A DNA stretch of 64,000 nt, taken from the NCBI RefSeq assembly GCF_050389805.1, contig NZ_CP130945.1, forward strand, positions 2,666,001-2,730,000, read 5' to 3'. Position numbers and translations under genes: made by a program. Under the pieces are notes generated by a model. It saw only the letters and a program-made list of their open reading frames with translations, was not told the origin of the DNA and did no database searches. The DNA is from Bacillus_BD sp050389805. GTDB lineage: Bacteria; Bacillota; Bacilli; Bacillales; Cytobacillaceae. This document shows, in pieces, positions 1 through 10,200 of the stretch (positions are counted from its first letter, which is position 1; each line of letters begins with the position of its first letter).

Positions 1-37
1 AGCTGTCGCTAAAGCTGGAGGAGGTGTCCTTGCATGA
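1..37 (+). CDS. C-terminal end of an upstream gene, probably the FAD-binding subunit of the hydroxylase (partial)
   Basis: The second frame is open from the window edge and ends AVAKAGGGVLA-stop, with its TGA overlapping the ATG of the next gene (ATGA). That overlap is typical of translationally coupled subunits. In xanthine-dehydrogenase-family operons the FAD subunit (CoxM type) usually sits next to the 2Fe-2S subunit, so this is most likely its last 11 residues. The residues themselves are too few to prove the family. Confidence 0.45.
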   Translation, partial: AVAKAGGGVLA

Positions 38-519
38 ACCTAGTAACAGTTAAAATGAGGGTGAATGGTATTGATGCGGAAAAGGAAATTGAGCCAAGAT
101 TACTATTATCTGATTTTCTTAGAGAAGAGTTAAATTTAACAGGAACTCATGTTGGATGTGAACACGGTGTTTGTGGGGCATGTACGATTTTGGTAAATAA
201 TGAATCCGCTCGATCTTGTTTAATGTTGGCAGTTCAAGCGGATGGTTATGAGGTTGAAACGGTGGAATCGTTAGCAAATGAAGACGGAACCCTCCATCCA
301 CTTCAACAAGCATTTAAAGAAGAACATGGATTGCAATGCGGTTTTTGTACACCTGGTATTTTAATGTCGATGAAGAGATTTTTAATCGAACACCCTGAAC
401 CAAATGAAGATGAGATTCGCGAAGCACTTTCGGGAAATTTATGCAGATGTACAGGATATACCAATATTATTAAAGCTGTTAAAAAAACATCAGATAACTT
501 AAAAAAAGTTCAAGTATAA
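34..519 (+). CDS. 2Fe-2S subunit of a xanthine-dehydrogenase-family molybdenum hydroxylase (CoxS type)
   Basis: 161 aa, the normal length for a free-standing CoxS-type subunit. The N-terminal half (about residues 38-62) has the plant-ferredoxin cluster motif GCEHGVCGAC followed by a fourth Cys (ARSC). The C-terminal half has QCGFCTPG and GNLCRCTGY, the second all-helical 2Fe-2S domain that hands electrons from the molybdopterin site toward FAD. It is cytoplasmic. A GGAGGAGG ribosome binding site lies inside the end of the preceding gene, and the ATGA overlap fixes the start. Its molybdopterin partner is the gene at 4666, four genes downstream, so the subunits are split by a decarboxylase-like gene and a transporter. 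The substrate cannot be read from this subunit. Confidence 0.93.
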   Translation: MNLVTVKMRVNGIDAEKEIEPRLLLSDFLREELNLTGTHVGCEHGVCGACTILVNNESARSCLMLAVQADGYEVETVESLANEDGTLHPLQQAFKEEHGLQCGFCTPGILMSMKRFLIEHPEPNEDEIREALSGNLCRCTGYTNIIKAVKKTSDNLKKVQV

Positions 520-557
520 GTATTCAATTAAATACAAATAAAGGAGTAGATGTAAAA

Positions 558-1544
558 ATGTTAAGACTAAGCTTAGGTACTGGAGATTATGATCGTTGTA
601 TGCCGATTAAAGATGGTAGAGTGAAAGTTCAAGGGGTAGAATTAAATCCATTATTTTTAGATGCTGAAGAATTATTTTTCCGAATGGCACGTTATCAAGA
701 CCTTGATATAGCGGAATTTTCTCTATCATCATATGTATTAAGTGTATCTCGTGGTAATAGCCCTTTTATTGCGATTCCTGTATTTCTATCAAGAGCCTTT
801 AGACATGGGAATATATTAATCAACAGTCATTCTGGTATCACACGTCCAGAAAATTTAAAGGGTAAAAGAATCGGGATTCCCGAGTATCAAATGACTGCAC
901 TAGTGTGGCAAAGAGGAATTTTAAAAGATGAATATGGTGTAGATCCCTCAGATATTCAATGGGTAGCAGGAGGGGAAGAACAGCCAGGAAGAGATGAACG
1001 AATTCCTTGGACTCCACCAGAAGGAATTTCAATTGAACAAGCTCCAGAAGGTAAGACCTTAACGGGAATGCTCCTAGAAGGTGAGATTGACGGTTTATTA
1101 TGTGCGAGACTCCCTTCCGCTTTTAATAATGGTGACCCACGTATTAAACGATTATGGGAAGATTCTAAAGCAGCTGAGCAAGATTATTTCAAACGAACGG
1201 GTATTTTTCCAATTATGCACACTGTCGTGATTAAACGAGAGATATATGAACAAAACCCATGGTTGGCACCTGAGCTTGTGAAAGCATTCCAAGAAGCAAA
1301 AGACATTGCAGAGAAAAACTTGTTTGATCTCACTGCATTAAAAACGATGCTACCATGGGGTGTTTTTGAAGCAGAGGAAGAAAGAAAAATCTTTAATGGT
1401 AATATTTGGCCTTATGGGATTGAGGAAAACTATCATGTATTAGATACTTTCCTACAATATCATTTTGAACAAGGTTTGTCAGAAAGACGTGTAAGAGTTG
1501 AGGAATTGTTTGCGCCAAATACGGTGAAACAGTCAGCAATTTAA
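558..1544 (+). CDS. 4,5-dihydroxyphthalate decarboxylase-like protein (periplasmic-binding-protein fold, cytoplasmic)
   Basis: 328 aa resembling the 4,5-dihydroxyphthalate decarboxylase family, which has an ABC/NMT1-like binding-protein fold. The N-terminal GTGDYDRCMPIKDGRV segment, the GITRPENLKGKRIGIPEYQMTA stretch (about residues 94-115) and the ADP-like lobe arrangement fit that family. There is no signal peptide or lipobox, so it is unlikely to be the binding protein of a transporter; the TAXI protein downstream has that job. A GGAG site lies 10 nt before the ATG. It sits between a hydroxylase subunit and a carboxylate transporter, which suggests decarboxylation of a hydroxylated aromatic or N-heterocyclic acid. 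The real substrate is unknown, and a non-catalytic binding protein is possible. Confidence 0.75.
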   Translation: MLRLSLGTGDYDRCMPIKDGRVKVQGVELNPLFLDAEELFFRMARYQDLDIAEFSLSSYVLSVSRGNSPFIAIPVFLSRAFRHGNILINSHSGITRPENLKGKRIGIPEYQMTALVWQRGILKDEYGVDPSDIQWVAGGEEQPGRDERIPWTPPEGISIEQAPEGKTLTGMLLEGEIDGLLCARLPSAFNNGDPRIKRLWEDSKAAEQDYFKRTGIFPIMHTVVIKREIYEQNPWLAPELVKAFQEAKDIAEKNLFDLTALKTMLPWGVFEAEEERKIFNGNIWPYGIEENYHVLDTFLQYHFEQGLSERRVRVEELFAPNTVKQSAI

Positions 1545-1566
1545 TTTCAAAAATGGAGGAAACTAT

Positions 1567-2589
1567 ATGAAAAAGGGTTATAAATTATTTGGTAGTTTAA
1601 TTATTGGGATTACATTGTTATTATCTGCATGCGGGCAGACTAGTAGCACAGATAGTGACGATAGCTCAAAAGATAAAAATAGTTCTCCTGTCATAACGAA
1701 TATTGTTGGTGGTTCTGTTGGAGGATCATGGTCCGTATTTTCTGAAGGGATTGCCGAATCAATTAGAAAAACACATGAAGGATCAATTGTAACCGTTGAA
1801 CCTGGTGGGTTAGTCGAAAATCCACCGTTGGTTGGAGATAATACAGTTCCATTTGGAATTGCGTATTCTATGACTTCACATGCTGCTTATACAGGTACAG
1901 AACCTTACAATAAAAAATATGAAGACATAAGAGCCGTAAGTGTTGTTATTCCGAGGAATCTATATCAATTTGTAGCCGTAGAGAACGCTCCGTATGATTC
2001 TTTTGATGATATTGTGGAAAGTCAATATCCTGCCCGTATTGTGGTGGATGATAAAGGTTCACCGGGAGAAATTATTACCAGAAAGATTCTGGAGGCCTAC
2101 GGGACTTCCTATGAAGAAATTATTGGGTGGGGAGGATCAGTAGATCACTTAGGAGGTTCAAAACCATTTGAAATGATGAGTGATAACCGGGCAGATGGAA
2201 CAGGGGACGCAATCCCAGTTCCTGATAGTTCAATTATTGAGGCTTCAACTACGATGAAATTAAAGATGATTTCTTTAAATGACGATGTTATTGATAAATT
2301 AGAAAAAGACTTAGGTTTAATAGAGGGAACCGTTGAAGCTAGTGCCTATGATTTCCAAAAAGAAGCCATTAAAACAGTTAATACACCTGCCATTTTAATT
2401 ACAAACAAAAACGTAGATGATGAGACAGTATATAAAATGGTGAAATCGATTTACGAGAATTTAGAATACTTAGGCACTGTCCATGAGGAGTTCAAAAAGT
2501 TAACTAAAGAAAATATGGCTGATGTTGGTTCAGTGCCGCTCCATCCAGGGGCTGAAAAGTTTTTTAAAGAGATTGGCGTAATAGAATAA
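1567..2589 (+). CDS. TAXI-family TRAP transporter solute-binding lipoprotein
   Basis: 340 aa. The first about 22 residues form a lipoprotein signal (MKKGYKLF, hydrophobic core, lipobox LLSAC), so the mature protein would be tethered outside the membrane by Cys22. The body has the TAXI features: an early GGSVGGSWSVFSEGIAESI segment followed by a VEPGGLVENPPLVGD ligand loop. It captures an organic anion for the TRAP permease at 2685. TAXI proteins differ from DctP-type receptors and are usually paired with a fused DctQM permease, as here. The ribosome binding site is GGAGG just before the ATG. It belongs to the 34-7053 operon, although a hairpin follows it. Confidence 0.92.
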   Translation: MKKGYKLFGSLIIGITLLLSACGQTSSTDSDDSSKDKNSSPVITNIVGGSVGGSWSVFSEGIAESIRKTHEGSIVTVEPGGLVENPPLVGDNTVPFGIAYSMTSHAAYTGTEPYNKKYEDIRAVSVVIPRNLYQFVAVENAPYDSFDDIVESQYPARIVVDDKGSPGEIITRKILEAYGTSYEEIIGWGGSVDHLGGSKPFEMMSDNRADGTGDAIPVPDSSIIEASTTMKLKMISLNDDVIDKLEKDLGLIEGTVEASAYDFQKEAIKTVNTPAILITNKNVDDETVYKMVKSIYENLEYLGTVHEEFKKLTKENMADVGSVPLHPGAEKFFKEIGVIE

Positions 2590-2630
2590 GAGATTTGTAT
2601 AAAGAACTTAAAAAGTTCTAAGTGGCTTGT

Positions 2631-2658
2631 AAGGGACCTACATTGGTCCCTTTATTTT
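2631..2658 (+). terminator. Hairpin between TAXI receptor and TRAP permease genes
   Basis: AAGGGACC and GGTCCCTT pair around a TACATT loop and are followed by TTTATTTT. A smaller AGAACTT/AAGTTCT hairpin lies just before it (about 2603-2619). In the middle of an operon this may be a partial terminator or an mRNA-stabilising structure that raises receptor over permease level. Confidence 0.6.
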
Positions 2659-2684
2659 AAGAAGCCTTAAAGGAGGGAATTTAT

Positions 2685-4646
2685 TTGAAACCATTATCCC
2701 GTATTAGAAATGCAATAGGTGGAATTTTTATCGAGGGTAGTTCGCGTGAATTACAAGGTGTTAGTAAAATAATCTTTGCGGTTTTAGCCTGCATTACCTC
2801 TATCTATCAGATTTGGTCTGTTATCTGGGGAAAATTAGATCCTATTAATCAGATGTCCATCCACTTATCGCTAATTCTAATTCTTTCCTTTTTTGCTTAC
2901 ACTTTTTCAAAAAAAATAAACAGTAATAAAAAGTTAATCGCCTTAGATATTATAGGAGGAATTTTAGCCTTATGGACTGGGATTTACTATACAGTTAATG
3001 CTGAAAGAATTGCTACAAGAATTCCTTCTATTGACTCACTCACAAATTGGGATGTCTTCTTTGGCTTTGTTTTGGTGGTTTTATCACTTGAGATTACTCG
3101 ACGAACAATCGGTTTTCCCATTGTAGTCGTTGTATTCATCTTTTTAGCTTACGCTATTTGGGGGCACTTATTAAATGGTGTATGGGCCCACAGAGAAATG
3201 TCATTAACTGAAGTATTAGATCAACTTGCATTTAGTTTTAATGGACTATGGGGTTCTTCACTTGCGGTCGCAGCATCTTTTGTTTTTATGTTCATATTAT
3301 TTGGGGCGTTTTTACAAAAGTCAGGTGCAGGTGAATTTTTCTTTGAAATTTCAACAGCAATTGCTGGCAGAAGTCGAGGTGGTGCTGCTAAAATTGCTAT
3401 TTTTGCTAGTGCCTTTTTTGGTACGATCTCAGGAAGCCCGACTGCAAATGTTGTGACGACAGGTGCTTTTACCATTCCTATGGCTAAGAAGACAGGGTAT
3501 AAACCAACCTTTGCAGCTGCTGTTGAATCTGTAGCATCAACTGGTGGAAGTATTTTACCACCTATTATGGGGTCATCCGCATTCCTAATGGCGGCTGTAA
3601 CAGGATTATCATACGGTTCCATTGTTATTGCAGCACTTCTTCCAGCAGTTTTGTATTATGTATCGTTATTTTTTATGGTTCATTTTGAAGCAGTTCGAAG
3701 TAATTTACCAAGAATCGATAAAGATCAACTACCAAAAGTGAGTAAAACCCTTAAAAATGGCTGGCAGTATTTTATTCCATTGATCGTGTTAGTCGTATTC
3801 TTATTGCAAGGCTATAGTCCATCCCGTACAGGATTTTATGGAATTTTAGCGGTTATTGCCGTTAGTTGGTTTAAAAAAGATACGCGTATGGGACTAAAGA
3901 AAATTTATGAGGCCATGGTTGATGGGGCTAAGTCGTCACTTGCTGTATCAGCTGCCTGTGCTGCTGCAGGATTAGTTATAGCAGGAATTATGTCGACAGG
4001 CTTAGGAGGGAAATTAACGAGTATCATTCTCGGGATTACAGAAGGGATGTTATTCCCTACTCTCCTTATTGTTATGTTAATCTGTATTATTTTAGGAATG
4101 GGGATGCCAGTTGCAGCAGCATATATTTTAACAGCTATGCTTGCAGCGCCTGCGTTGATCGCAATGGGAATTTCTCCTATGGCAGCACACCTGTTTATTG
4201 TGTATTTTTCTATCATTTCTGCAATTACACCTCCGGTAGCAGTAGCTGCATTCGCGGCAGCGGGTATAGCTAATGCCAATCCAAATCGAGTCGGATTTGA
4301 AGCAGTGAGATTGGGGTTAGCAGGTTTTATTATCCCATTTATCTTTGTTTTAGAACCAGCGTTACTCATGGAGGGTTCTATTATAGCGATTATCTACTCG
4401 ACCTTAACTGCTTTAGTTGGCTTAGTTTCCCTGTCAGCTGGAATCATAGGCTGGTTTATTAATAGAACCACTTTCCTAGAAAGAATACTTCTTATTGGAT
4501 TTGGATTAGGGATGATATATCCAGGGGTTGTATCAGATATTATTGGTATTGGCGGAACGATTTTAATTTATTTACTTCAAAAGAGACGACCAGTGGAAAT
4601 AGTGGAAAATTCTACAGTAATTCAAGGGTCAGAGTTACAGCAATAA
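2685..4646 (+). CDS. TRAP transporter permease, fused small and large subunits (DctQM type)
   Basis: 653 aa integral membrane protein. The first about 190 residues contain the four-helix small (Q) part, and the rest is the 12-helix large (M) subunit, with conserved stretches such as GRSRGGAAKIAIFASAFFG and the SGSPTANVVTTG loop. Such fusions go with TAXI receptors and use a sodium or proton gradient. The start is TTG with a strong AAGGAGGG site. It follows the receptor gene and precedes the molybdopterin subunit, so imported substrate and hydroxylase are likely linked. The Gly/Ala-rich repeats in the M part (MGMPVAAAYILTAM, ITPPVAVAAFAAAG) are typical. Confidence 0.93.
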   Translation: MKPLSRIRNAIGGIFIEGSSRELQGVSKIIFAVLACITSIYQIWSVIWGKLDPINQMSIHLSLILILSFFAYTFSKKINSNKKLIALDIIGGILALWTGIYYTVNAERIATRIPSIDSLTNWDVFFGFVLVVLSLEITRRTIGFPIVVVVFIFLAYAIWGHLLNGVWAHREMSLTEVLDQLAFSFNGLWGSSLAVAASFVFMFILFGAFLQKSGAGEFFFEISTAIAGRSRGGAAKIAIFASAFFGTISGSPTANVVTTGAFTIPMAKKTGYKPTFAAAVESVASTGGSILPPIMGSSAFLMAAVTGLSYGSIVIAALLPAVLYYVSLFFMVHFEAVRSNLPRIDKDQLPKVSKTLKNGWQYFIPLIVLVVFLLQGYSPSRTGFYGILAVIAVSWFKKDTRMGLKKIYEAMVDGAKSSLAVSAACAAAGLVIAGIMSTGLGGKLTSIILGITEGMLFPTLLIVMLICIILGMGMPVAAAYILTAMLAAPALIAMGISPMAAHLFIVYFSIISAITPPVAVAAFAAAGIANANPNRVGFEAVRLGLAGFIIPFIFVLEPALLMEGSIIAIIYSTLTALVGLVSLSAGIIGWFINRTTFLERILLIGFGLGMIYPGVVSDIIGIGGTILIYLLQKRRPVEIVENSTVIQGSELQQ

Positions 4647-4665
4647 GGTGTAGGTAGGAGGCTTT

Positions 4666-7053
4666 ATGATGAAAAATGAAGGAAAATATATTGGTCTGGA
4701 CTTAAGAAGAACGGAAGATGATCGATTACTCATGGGAAAAGGGATGTATGTTGATGACATAAAATTAGATGGTTGTTATCATGTAGCGTTTTTAAGAAGT
4801 CCTTACGCGCATGCTAACATAAACAACATCCGTACGGTAGAGGCTTTAGCGTTAGATGGGGTTATTGCTGCTTTTACAGGAGAGGACTTAGTGGATAAAG
4901 TAGGATACCTACCATTAATGTCTAATGTTTATCCTGGAGTTATGGAACGCGAAAAACCAATTATAAAGCCACAAATGCAAAGAGCACTTGCATATAAAAA
5001 AGCCCGTTACGTAGGAGAACCAGTTGCTGCGATTGTTGCTATATCAAGAGCGGTTGCTGAAGATGCTCTGGAACTAATTCAGATCGATTATGAACCACTT
5101 ACTGTCGTAAATGATCCCTATAAAGCAATGAAAAAAGAATCTCCTATTCTATTTGAAGAATGGGGAGATAATATTGCAGTTTCTTATGAGGTTAAAGCAG
5201 GAAATGTAGAAAAAGTACTCAAAAATGCAGACTTTATAATAAGAGAAAAATTTAAAGTCAACCGTCAAAGTGGAAATCCAATTGAGACTAGGGGTGTTTT
5301 GACTAATTGGGATATACGTACTAATTCCTTAACGATGTGGAGTTCAACTCAAATGCCCCATAGACTACAATATTATATTTCTGAATGTCTGAGTATTCCA
5401 AAAAGTAATATTCGTGTAGTAGCTCCAGATGTAGGTGGTGGATTTGGTCCAAAAGCATTAATCTATTCAGAGGAGATCGCGTTAGCTTACTTTGCGACAG
5501 TGTTAAAAAAGCCATTGAAGTGGATAGAGGACCGTTTAGAACATATGAAAGGTACTGCCCATTCTAGGGACCAACACCATTTTGTAGAAGTAGGATTTCA
5601 AAAGGACGGTACGATCATTGGATTAAGGGATGAGTTAATCTTAGACACAGGAGCTTATAATTTATACGGGGTAAATACTTCATATAATACCGCTGCTCAT
5701 TTACCAGGTCCATATCGTTTAGATCACTATACTTGTAATGTAAAAGTCATTTCTACAAATAAAGTACCGTGTTCACAGTATCGTGGTGCTGGAAGACCGG
5801 AAGCTGTGTTTGTTATGGATCGAATCATTGATTTAATCGCAAAACAATTAAATATGGATCCTGCTGATGTTCGGATAAAAAATATGATTACTAAAGAAGA
5901 AATGCCTTATGATACAGGACGATTGTATAAAGATGGTGAACCATTAATTTATGATAGCGGGGATTACGTAACCTGTTTTCATAAAGCACTAGAGGAGATT
6001 GACTATCATGAGTTTCGTTCCAAACAAGAACAGTACAGAAAAGAGGGGAAGTATATCGGAGTCGGTCTCTCTGCTTATGTCGAAGGAACAGGGCAAGGAC
6101 CGCATGATGGGTGTCGCATCAGTATCGATTCTTCTGGAAGTATACTGTGTGGAGTTAGTACAGCTTCACAAGGTCAGGGGCATCAAACAACTTGGGCACA
6201 AATTTGTGCAGAATATTTAGATGTCCCAATGGAGCAAATCCAAATTGTAACGGGTGATACCGCCGCTGTAAAATATGGCAGTGGTACGTATGGAAGTAGA
6301 AGTGCTGTTGTGGGTGGTAACGCAATTGTAAAAGCATGTAAAAGTATTAAGAAAAAAGCCATAAAAATTGCGTCCATTCTCTTAGAAACGAGTAAGGAGA
6401 ATTTGATAATCGGAAATGGTCGAGTCTTTTTAATTGATAAACCAGATGTTGGGTATACGTATGCTGAATTAGCAAAATGGGCTGAGCCTAATAAACTACC
6501 TTTAAAACATGATATTGAACCGGGGTTGTCAGTTGAAGAATACTTTGTCCCATCAACTGCTACTTATTCGAACGGGGTCCATGCCGCTTTAGTAGAAGTA
6601 GATATTGAATCAGGTAAAATAGAAATCATAAAATATGTGGTTTCGCATGATTCAGGAAAAATTATTAATCCAATGATTGCAGAAGGACAAATTGCAGGTG
6701 GAGTGGCCCAAGGAATCGGTGGAGCAGTCTATGAAGAAATCGTTTATGATGATAACGGTCAAATTGTAACAGGTACGTATATGGATTATTTATTACCAAC
6801 TGCAAGTGAAATTCCTGATATTATATCGATTCATATGGAGTCCCCTAGTACGAGAAACTCTCTAGGAGTAAAAGGAGTTGGAGAAGGTGGTACCATTTCA
6901 CCTCCAGCTGTTCTAGCTAATGCAGTTGAAGATGCTCTTCGCTCTTTCGATATTAAAATAAACAGTTTACCATTATCGCCAAACTATATTTGGAATTTAG
7001 TTAATGAATCAAGCCAGCAGAATAAGCAATTAGTTATGAAATCAAACGATTAA
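4666..7053 (+). CDS. Molybdopterin-binding catalytic subunit of a xanthine-dehydrogenase-family hydroxylase (CoxL-like)
   Basis: 795 aa, full length. The N-terminal a/b hammerhead domain (RTEDDRLLMGKGMYVDD) is followed by molybdopterin-binding segments: DVGGGFGPKALIYSEE (about residue 254), SQYRGAGRPEAVF (about 371), and GQGHQTTWAQ. The conserved glutamate near the Mo site is in KGVGEGGTISPPA (about 745). The active loop is YRGAGRPEA, not the AYxCSFR loop of form I CO dehydrogenase, so it is not a true CoxL. It should hydroxylate an aromatic or heterocyclic carbon using water. A GTAGGAGG site precedes a double ATG. It pairs with the 2Fe-2S subunit at 34 and probably with the FAD subunit left of the window. 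Confidence 0.93.
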   Translation: MMKNEGKYIGLDLRRTEDDRLLMGKGMYVDDIKLDGCYHVAFLRSPYAHANINNIRTVEALALDGVIAAFTGEDLVDKVGYLPLMSNVYPGVMEREKPIIKPQMQRALAYKKARYVGEPVAAIVAISRAVAEDALELIQIDYEPLTVVNDPYKAMKKESPILFEEWGDNIAVSYEVKAGNVEKVLKNADFIIREKFKVNRQSGNPIETRGVLTNWDIRTNSLTMWSSTQMPHRLQYYISECLSIPKSNIRVVAPDVGGGFGPKALIYSEEIALAYFATVLKKPLKWIEDRLEHMKGTAHSRDQHHFVEVGFQKDGTIIGLRDELILDTGAYNLYGVNTSYNTAAHLPGPYRLDHYTCNVKVISTNKVPCSQYRGAGRPEAVFVMDRIIDLIAKQLNMDPADVRIKNMITKEEMPYDTGRLYKDGEPLIYDSGDYVTCFHKALEEIDYHEFRSKQEQYRKEGKYIGVGLSAYVEGTGQGPHDGCRISIDSSGSILCGVSTASQGQGHQTTWAQICAEYLDVPMEQIQIVTGDTAAVKYGSGTYGSRSAVVGGNAIVKACKSIKKKAIKIASILLETSKENLIIGNGRVFLIDKPDVGYTYAELAKWAEPNKLPLKHDIEPGLSVEEYFVPSTATYSNGVHAALVEVDIESGKIEIIKYVVSHDSGKIINPMIAEGQIAGGVAQGIGGAVYEEIVYDDNGQIVTGTYMDYLLPTASEIPDIISIHMESPSTRNSLGVKGVGEGGTISPPAVLANAVEDALRSFDIKINSLPLSPNYIWNLVNESSQQNKQLVMKSND

Positions 7054-7054
7054 T

Positions 7055-7097
7055 AAAAGTGCCAGGTGCCTGCAAGTTTAAGGTGCCTTGGCACTTT
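7055..7097 (+). terminator. Rho-independent terminator of the hydroxylase/TRAP operon
   Basis: AAGTGCCA and TTGGCACTT pair around an inner AGGTGCC pair and are followed by TTTTTT. The inner CAGGTGCCTGCAAGTTTAAGG part looks like a worn copy of the palindromic repeat family found at 40-61 kb. Confidence 0.85.
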
Positions 7098-7287
7098 TTT
7101 CCATATAAAGGAAAATTCGCTCGTTACTAATTTAATTGAAATAACAATCTTAAATGTTATTTTTCATATAAAAAATCGTGAATATTCGTTAAGATTTTGT
7201 AAGTTTTCCTTTTTATAAGAATAGTGTGATAAATTAATTCTGAAACCACATTGAGAACATACATTTCTAAAAAAGGAGAACGTCTAA

Positions 7288-10200
7288 ATGAGTAAAAGAA
7301 AATGGAGAAAACCGATCAATACGATCCTATCAGTAGGATTAGCAGTAAGTATCGTGGTACCCACACTTTCGTCACCTGCACAAGCAGCGACACAGACTTC
7401 TGATTTATTGATTTCTGAATACATCGAGGGAAGTAGTTTTAATAAAGCCATTGAATTATACAATGGCACAGGTTCAGATATTGATTTATCGAATTATACG
7501 CTAGAGCTGTATTCAAATGGGGCATCAACAGCCTCACAAACATTGAAACTATCAAACCAGTTAAAAAATGGTGATACATATGTTTTATATCATAAAGATG
7601 CCAACGACGATATAAAAAGTAAAGGAGATTTTGCTAATTCTACCGTCATTAATTTTAACGGAGACGATCCCATTGTTTTAAAGAAAGATGGTATTGTGAT
7701 TGATTCAATTGGTCAAGTTGGGGCAAGAGTAGAAAATTTAAAAGATGTCACGTTAATCAGAAACAGTAACATAGTTAACGGCGATTCGATCACAGATGAC
7801 GCCTTTGACCCCACTGTGGAATGGACAGCACTTCCAAAAGATGATTCTTCAAATTTAGGGATTCATGGAACTACTACAGAAAATCCGGAGAATCCTGAAA
7901 ATCCTGTAGAAGTCATTTCTATTGAAGAAGCACGTTCAAAATCTATAGGGGAAACAGTAACCATCAAAGGGATTGTGACGGCAAACTTAAAAAACACCGT
8001 ACAAGTACAAGATGATACTGCAGGGATTGCCGTTCGTCCAGCAAGTTTGGAAGCCACTGTAGGGGATGAAGTAACCTTAAAGGGAAAATTATCTGATTAT
8101 AATGGCTTACTTCAATTAGATGGTGCAGAGATTGTAGAAAAAACGGAAGACGTTGGAGCCCTTGCGCCAAAAATCGTCACAGGATCTCAAGTGGCAGAAG
8201 AGAATGAATCTCAACTAGTGACAGCAAAAGATATCCAGATTTTATCCGTGGACTCCGGTAGTACATGGGCAAATTACACGGTAACCGATGGAACAACTCA
8301 ATTTATTGTTCGTGATGAAAGAAACGAATTGGGTCTAAAGGTGGGAAAATCCTATGATTCGATTTCTGGTATTGTCCAACAATTTTATGAAAACTACCAA
8401 ATCATTCCTCGCTCCCAAGCTGATATTATTGAAGACGCAACGGTGGTTCAACCGGTAGTTGCATCAGCAAAAGCGGGGAACATTGCAAAAGGGACTGAAG
8501 TATCCTTAACAACAAACACTCCTGGAGCAACAATTTATTTTACAACAGATGGTAGTGAACCAACGAAAGAAAGCAAGATCTATCAAGAACCGATTGTGAT
8601 TGACGAAGATACGGAAATTAAAGCGATCGCTATTAAAGAAGGACTGAAGGATAGTCACATCGCAACATATGAATATACCGTTTATGATCCTGAAAAAGGG
8701 CTACAAATTCACCATTTACAAGGAATGTCACACCAAAGTTCGATGAATGGGGAGGCGGTTTCAGATATTAAAGGGATTGTCACTTATGAATACAAAATCG
8801 GAAGTGGAAACTATTTTCATATGCAAACACCTGATGAGCTAAAGGATGATAATCCAAAAACCTCTGAAGGAATTGTCGTGTATACAGGAAATAGAGCAGC
8901 CAATGTAGAAGTTGGTGATCTTGTATCTGTAGATGGAACGGTTGATGAATACCATATTGATGGATACTATGATACAAAACGAGAAACGGATTTACCGGTT
9001 ACGCAAATTAATGCAAGAGATGATAGAGGTGGAAATGTAAAGGTTGAAGCAACTGATCAACCGTTACCGGAACCAATCAAAATCGATGGTATTTTGCCAC
9101 AAGATGTTATTGATAATGATGGTTTTGCTGAATTTGATCCAGAAGAAGATGCGATTGACTTTTGGGAAAGCCTTGAGGGGATGCTTGTAGAAACGGGCAA
9201 TGTTAAAGCTGTTGCTCCACAGGAACATGGAGATCTGATTACCGTGTTAGAGGATCGTAAAACCGATACGATTCATGGCGGCGTATTATTAACAGAAGAA
9301 AATACAAACCCAGATCGTATCCAATTTAAGCTTTATGACAATTACGAAGCAAGGGAATTTGAAGTTGCAACTGGGGATAAGTTTACAGGACCCATTAGTG
9401 GTGTTGTCAATTACGGATTCCAAAACTATAAAATTTACACAGACTATGAAAATATGAAAGAAAAACACGTAGTTGGTGAAGCAAAGCCTGAAAAAACAGA
9501 GCTTGAATTCGACAAGCAGAAGGTAACGATTGCTTCTTATAACCTAGAAAACTTCTCTAATAACAAAAGCGAAACATCTGAAGATAAAGCGCAGAAATTA
9601 GCAAGAGCCTTTGCAGTAGATATGCAAAATCCAGATATAATTGGGGTAACAGAAGTTCAAGATAACAATGGACAAAAGCCAGGAGACTCCCAAGCAAACG
9701 AAAGTTATGAAAGACTTATCGCTGAAATTGAAAAGATAAGTGGCGTCAAATATGATTATGTAAACATTGATCCTGAAAACAATTCAGACGGTGGAGCTCC
9801 AAATGCCAATATTCGTGTCGGATTCCTTTACAATCCAGATCGAGTGAAATTAACAAAAGGGATGCCGCAAGGGGACGCAACGACGGCTGTTGGCTTTGAA
9901 AAAGGAAAGCTAACCCATAACCCAGGCCGTATTGATCCAACAAATGAAGCTTTCGAAAATAGTCGTAAGCCATTGGCAGCTCAATTTGATTTCCGCGGAG
10001 AGAGTGTGATAGTGATTGTGAATCATTGGAATTCAAAATCTGGAGATACTCCATTGTTTGGATCCACTCAACCCCCAGTTTACGGTAGTGAAGAGCAACG
10101 CATAAAAATTGCGAATGTCGTAAACGATTTTATTGAGGAAATTGTTGCTGAAGATCCAGGTGCAAACATTGTTTCTGTAGGGGACTTTAACGACTTCCAA

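Noticed and set aside
3905..4369. A 154-residue minus-strand reading frame inside the TRAP permease gene
   Set aside because: It is antisense to a clear membrane protein; its Ala/Ile-rich sequence is the reverse of the hydrophobic helices.
4666..7053. Carbon monoxide dehydrogenase large subunit
   Set aside because: The active-site loop reads YRGAGRPEA, not the AYxCSFR of true form I CO dehydrogenase.
7138..7165. AAATAACA/TGTTATTT repeat upstream of the nuclease gene as a PaaX site
   Set aside because: The arms resemble the paa motif, but the gene has no link to phenylacetate and the region is so AT-rich that chance or a weak terminator is more likely.
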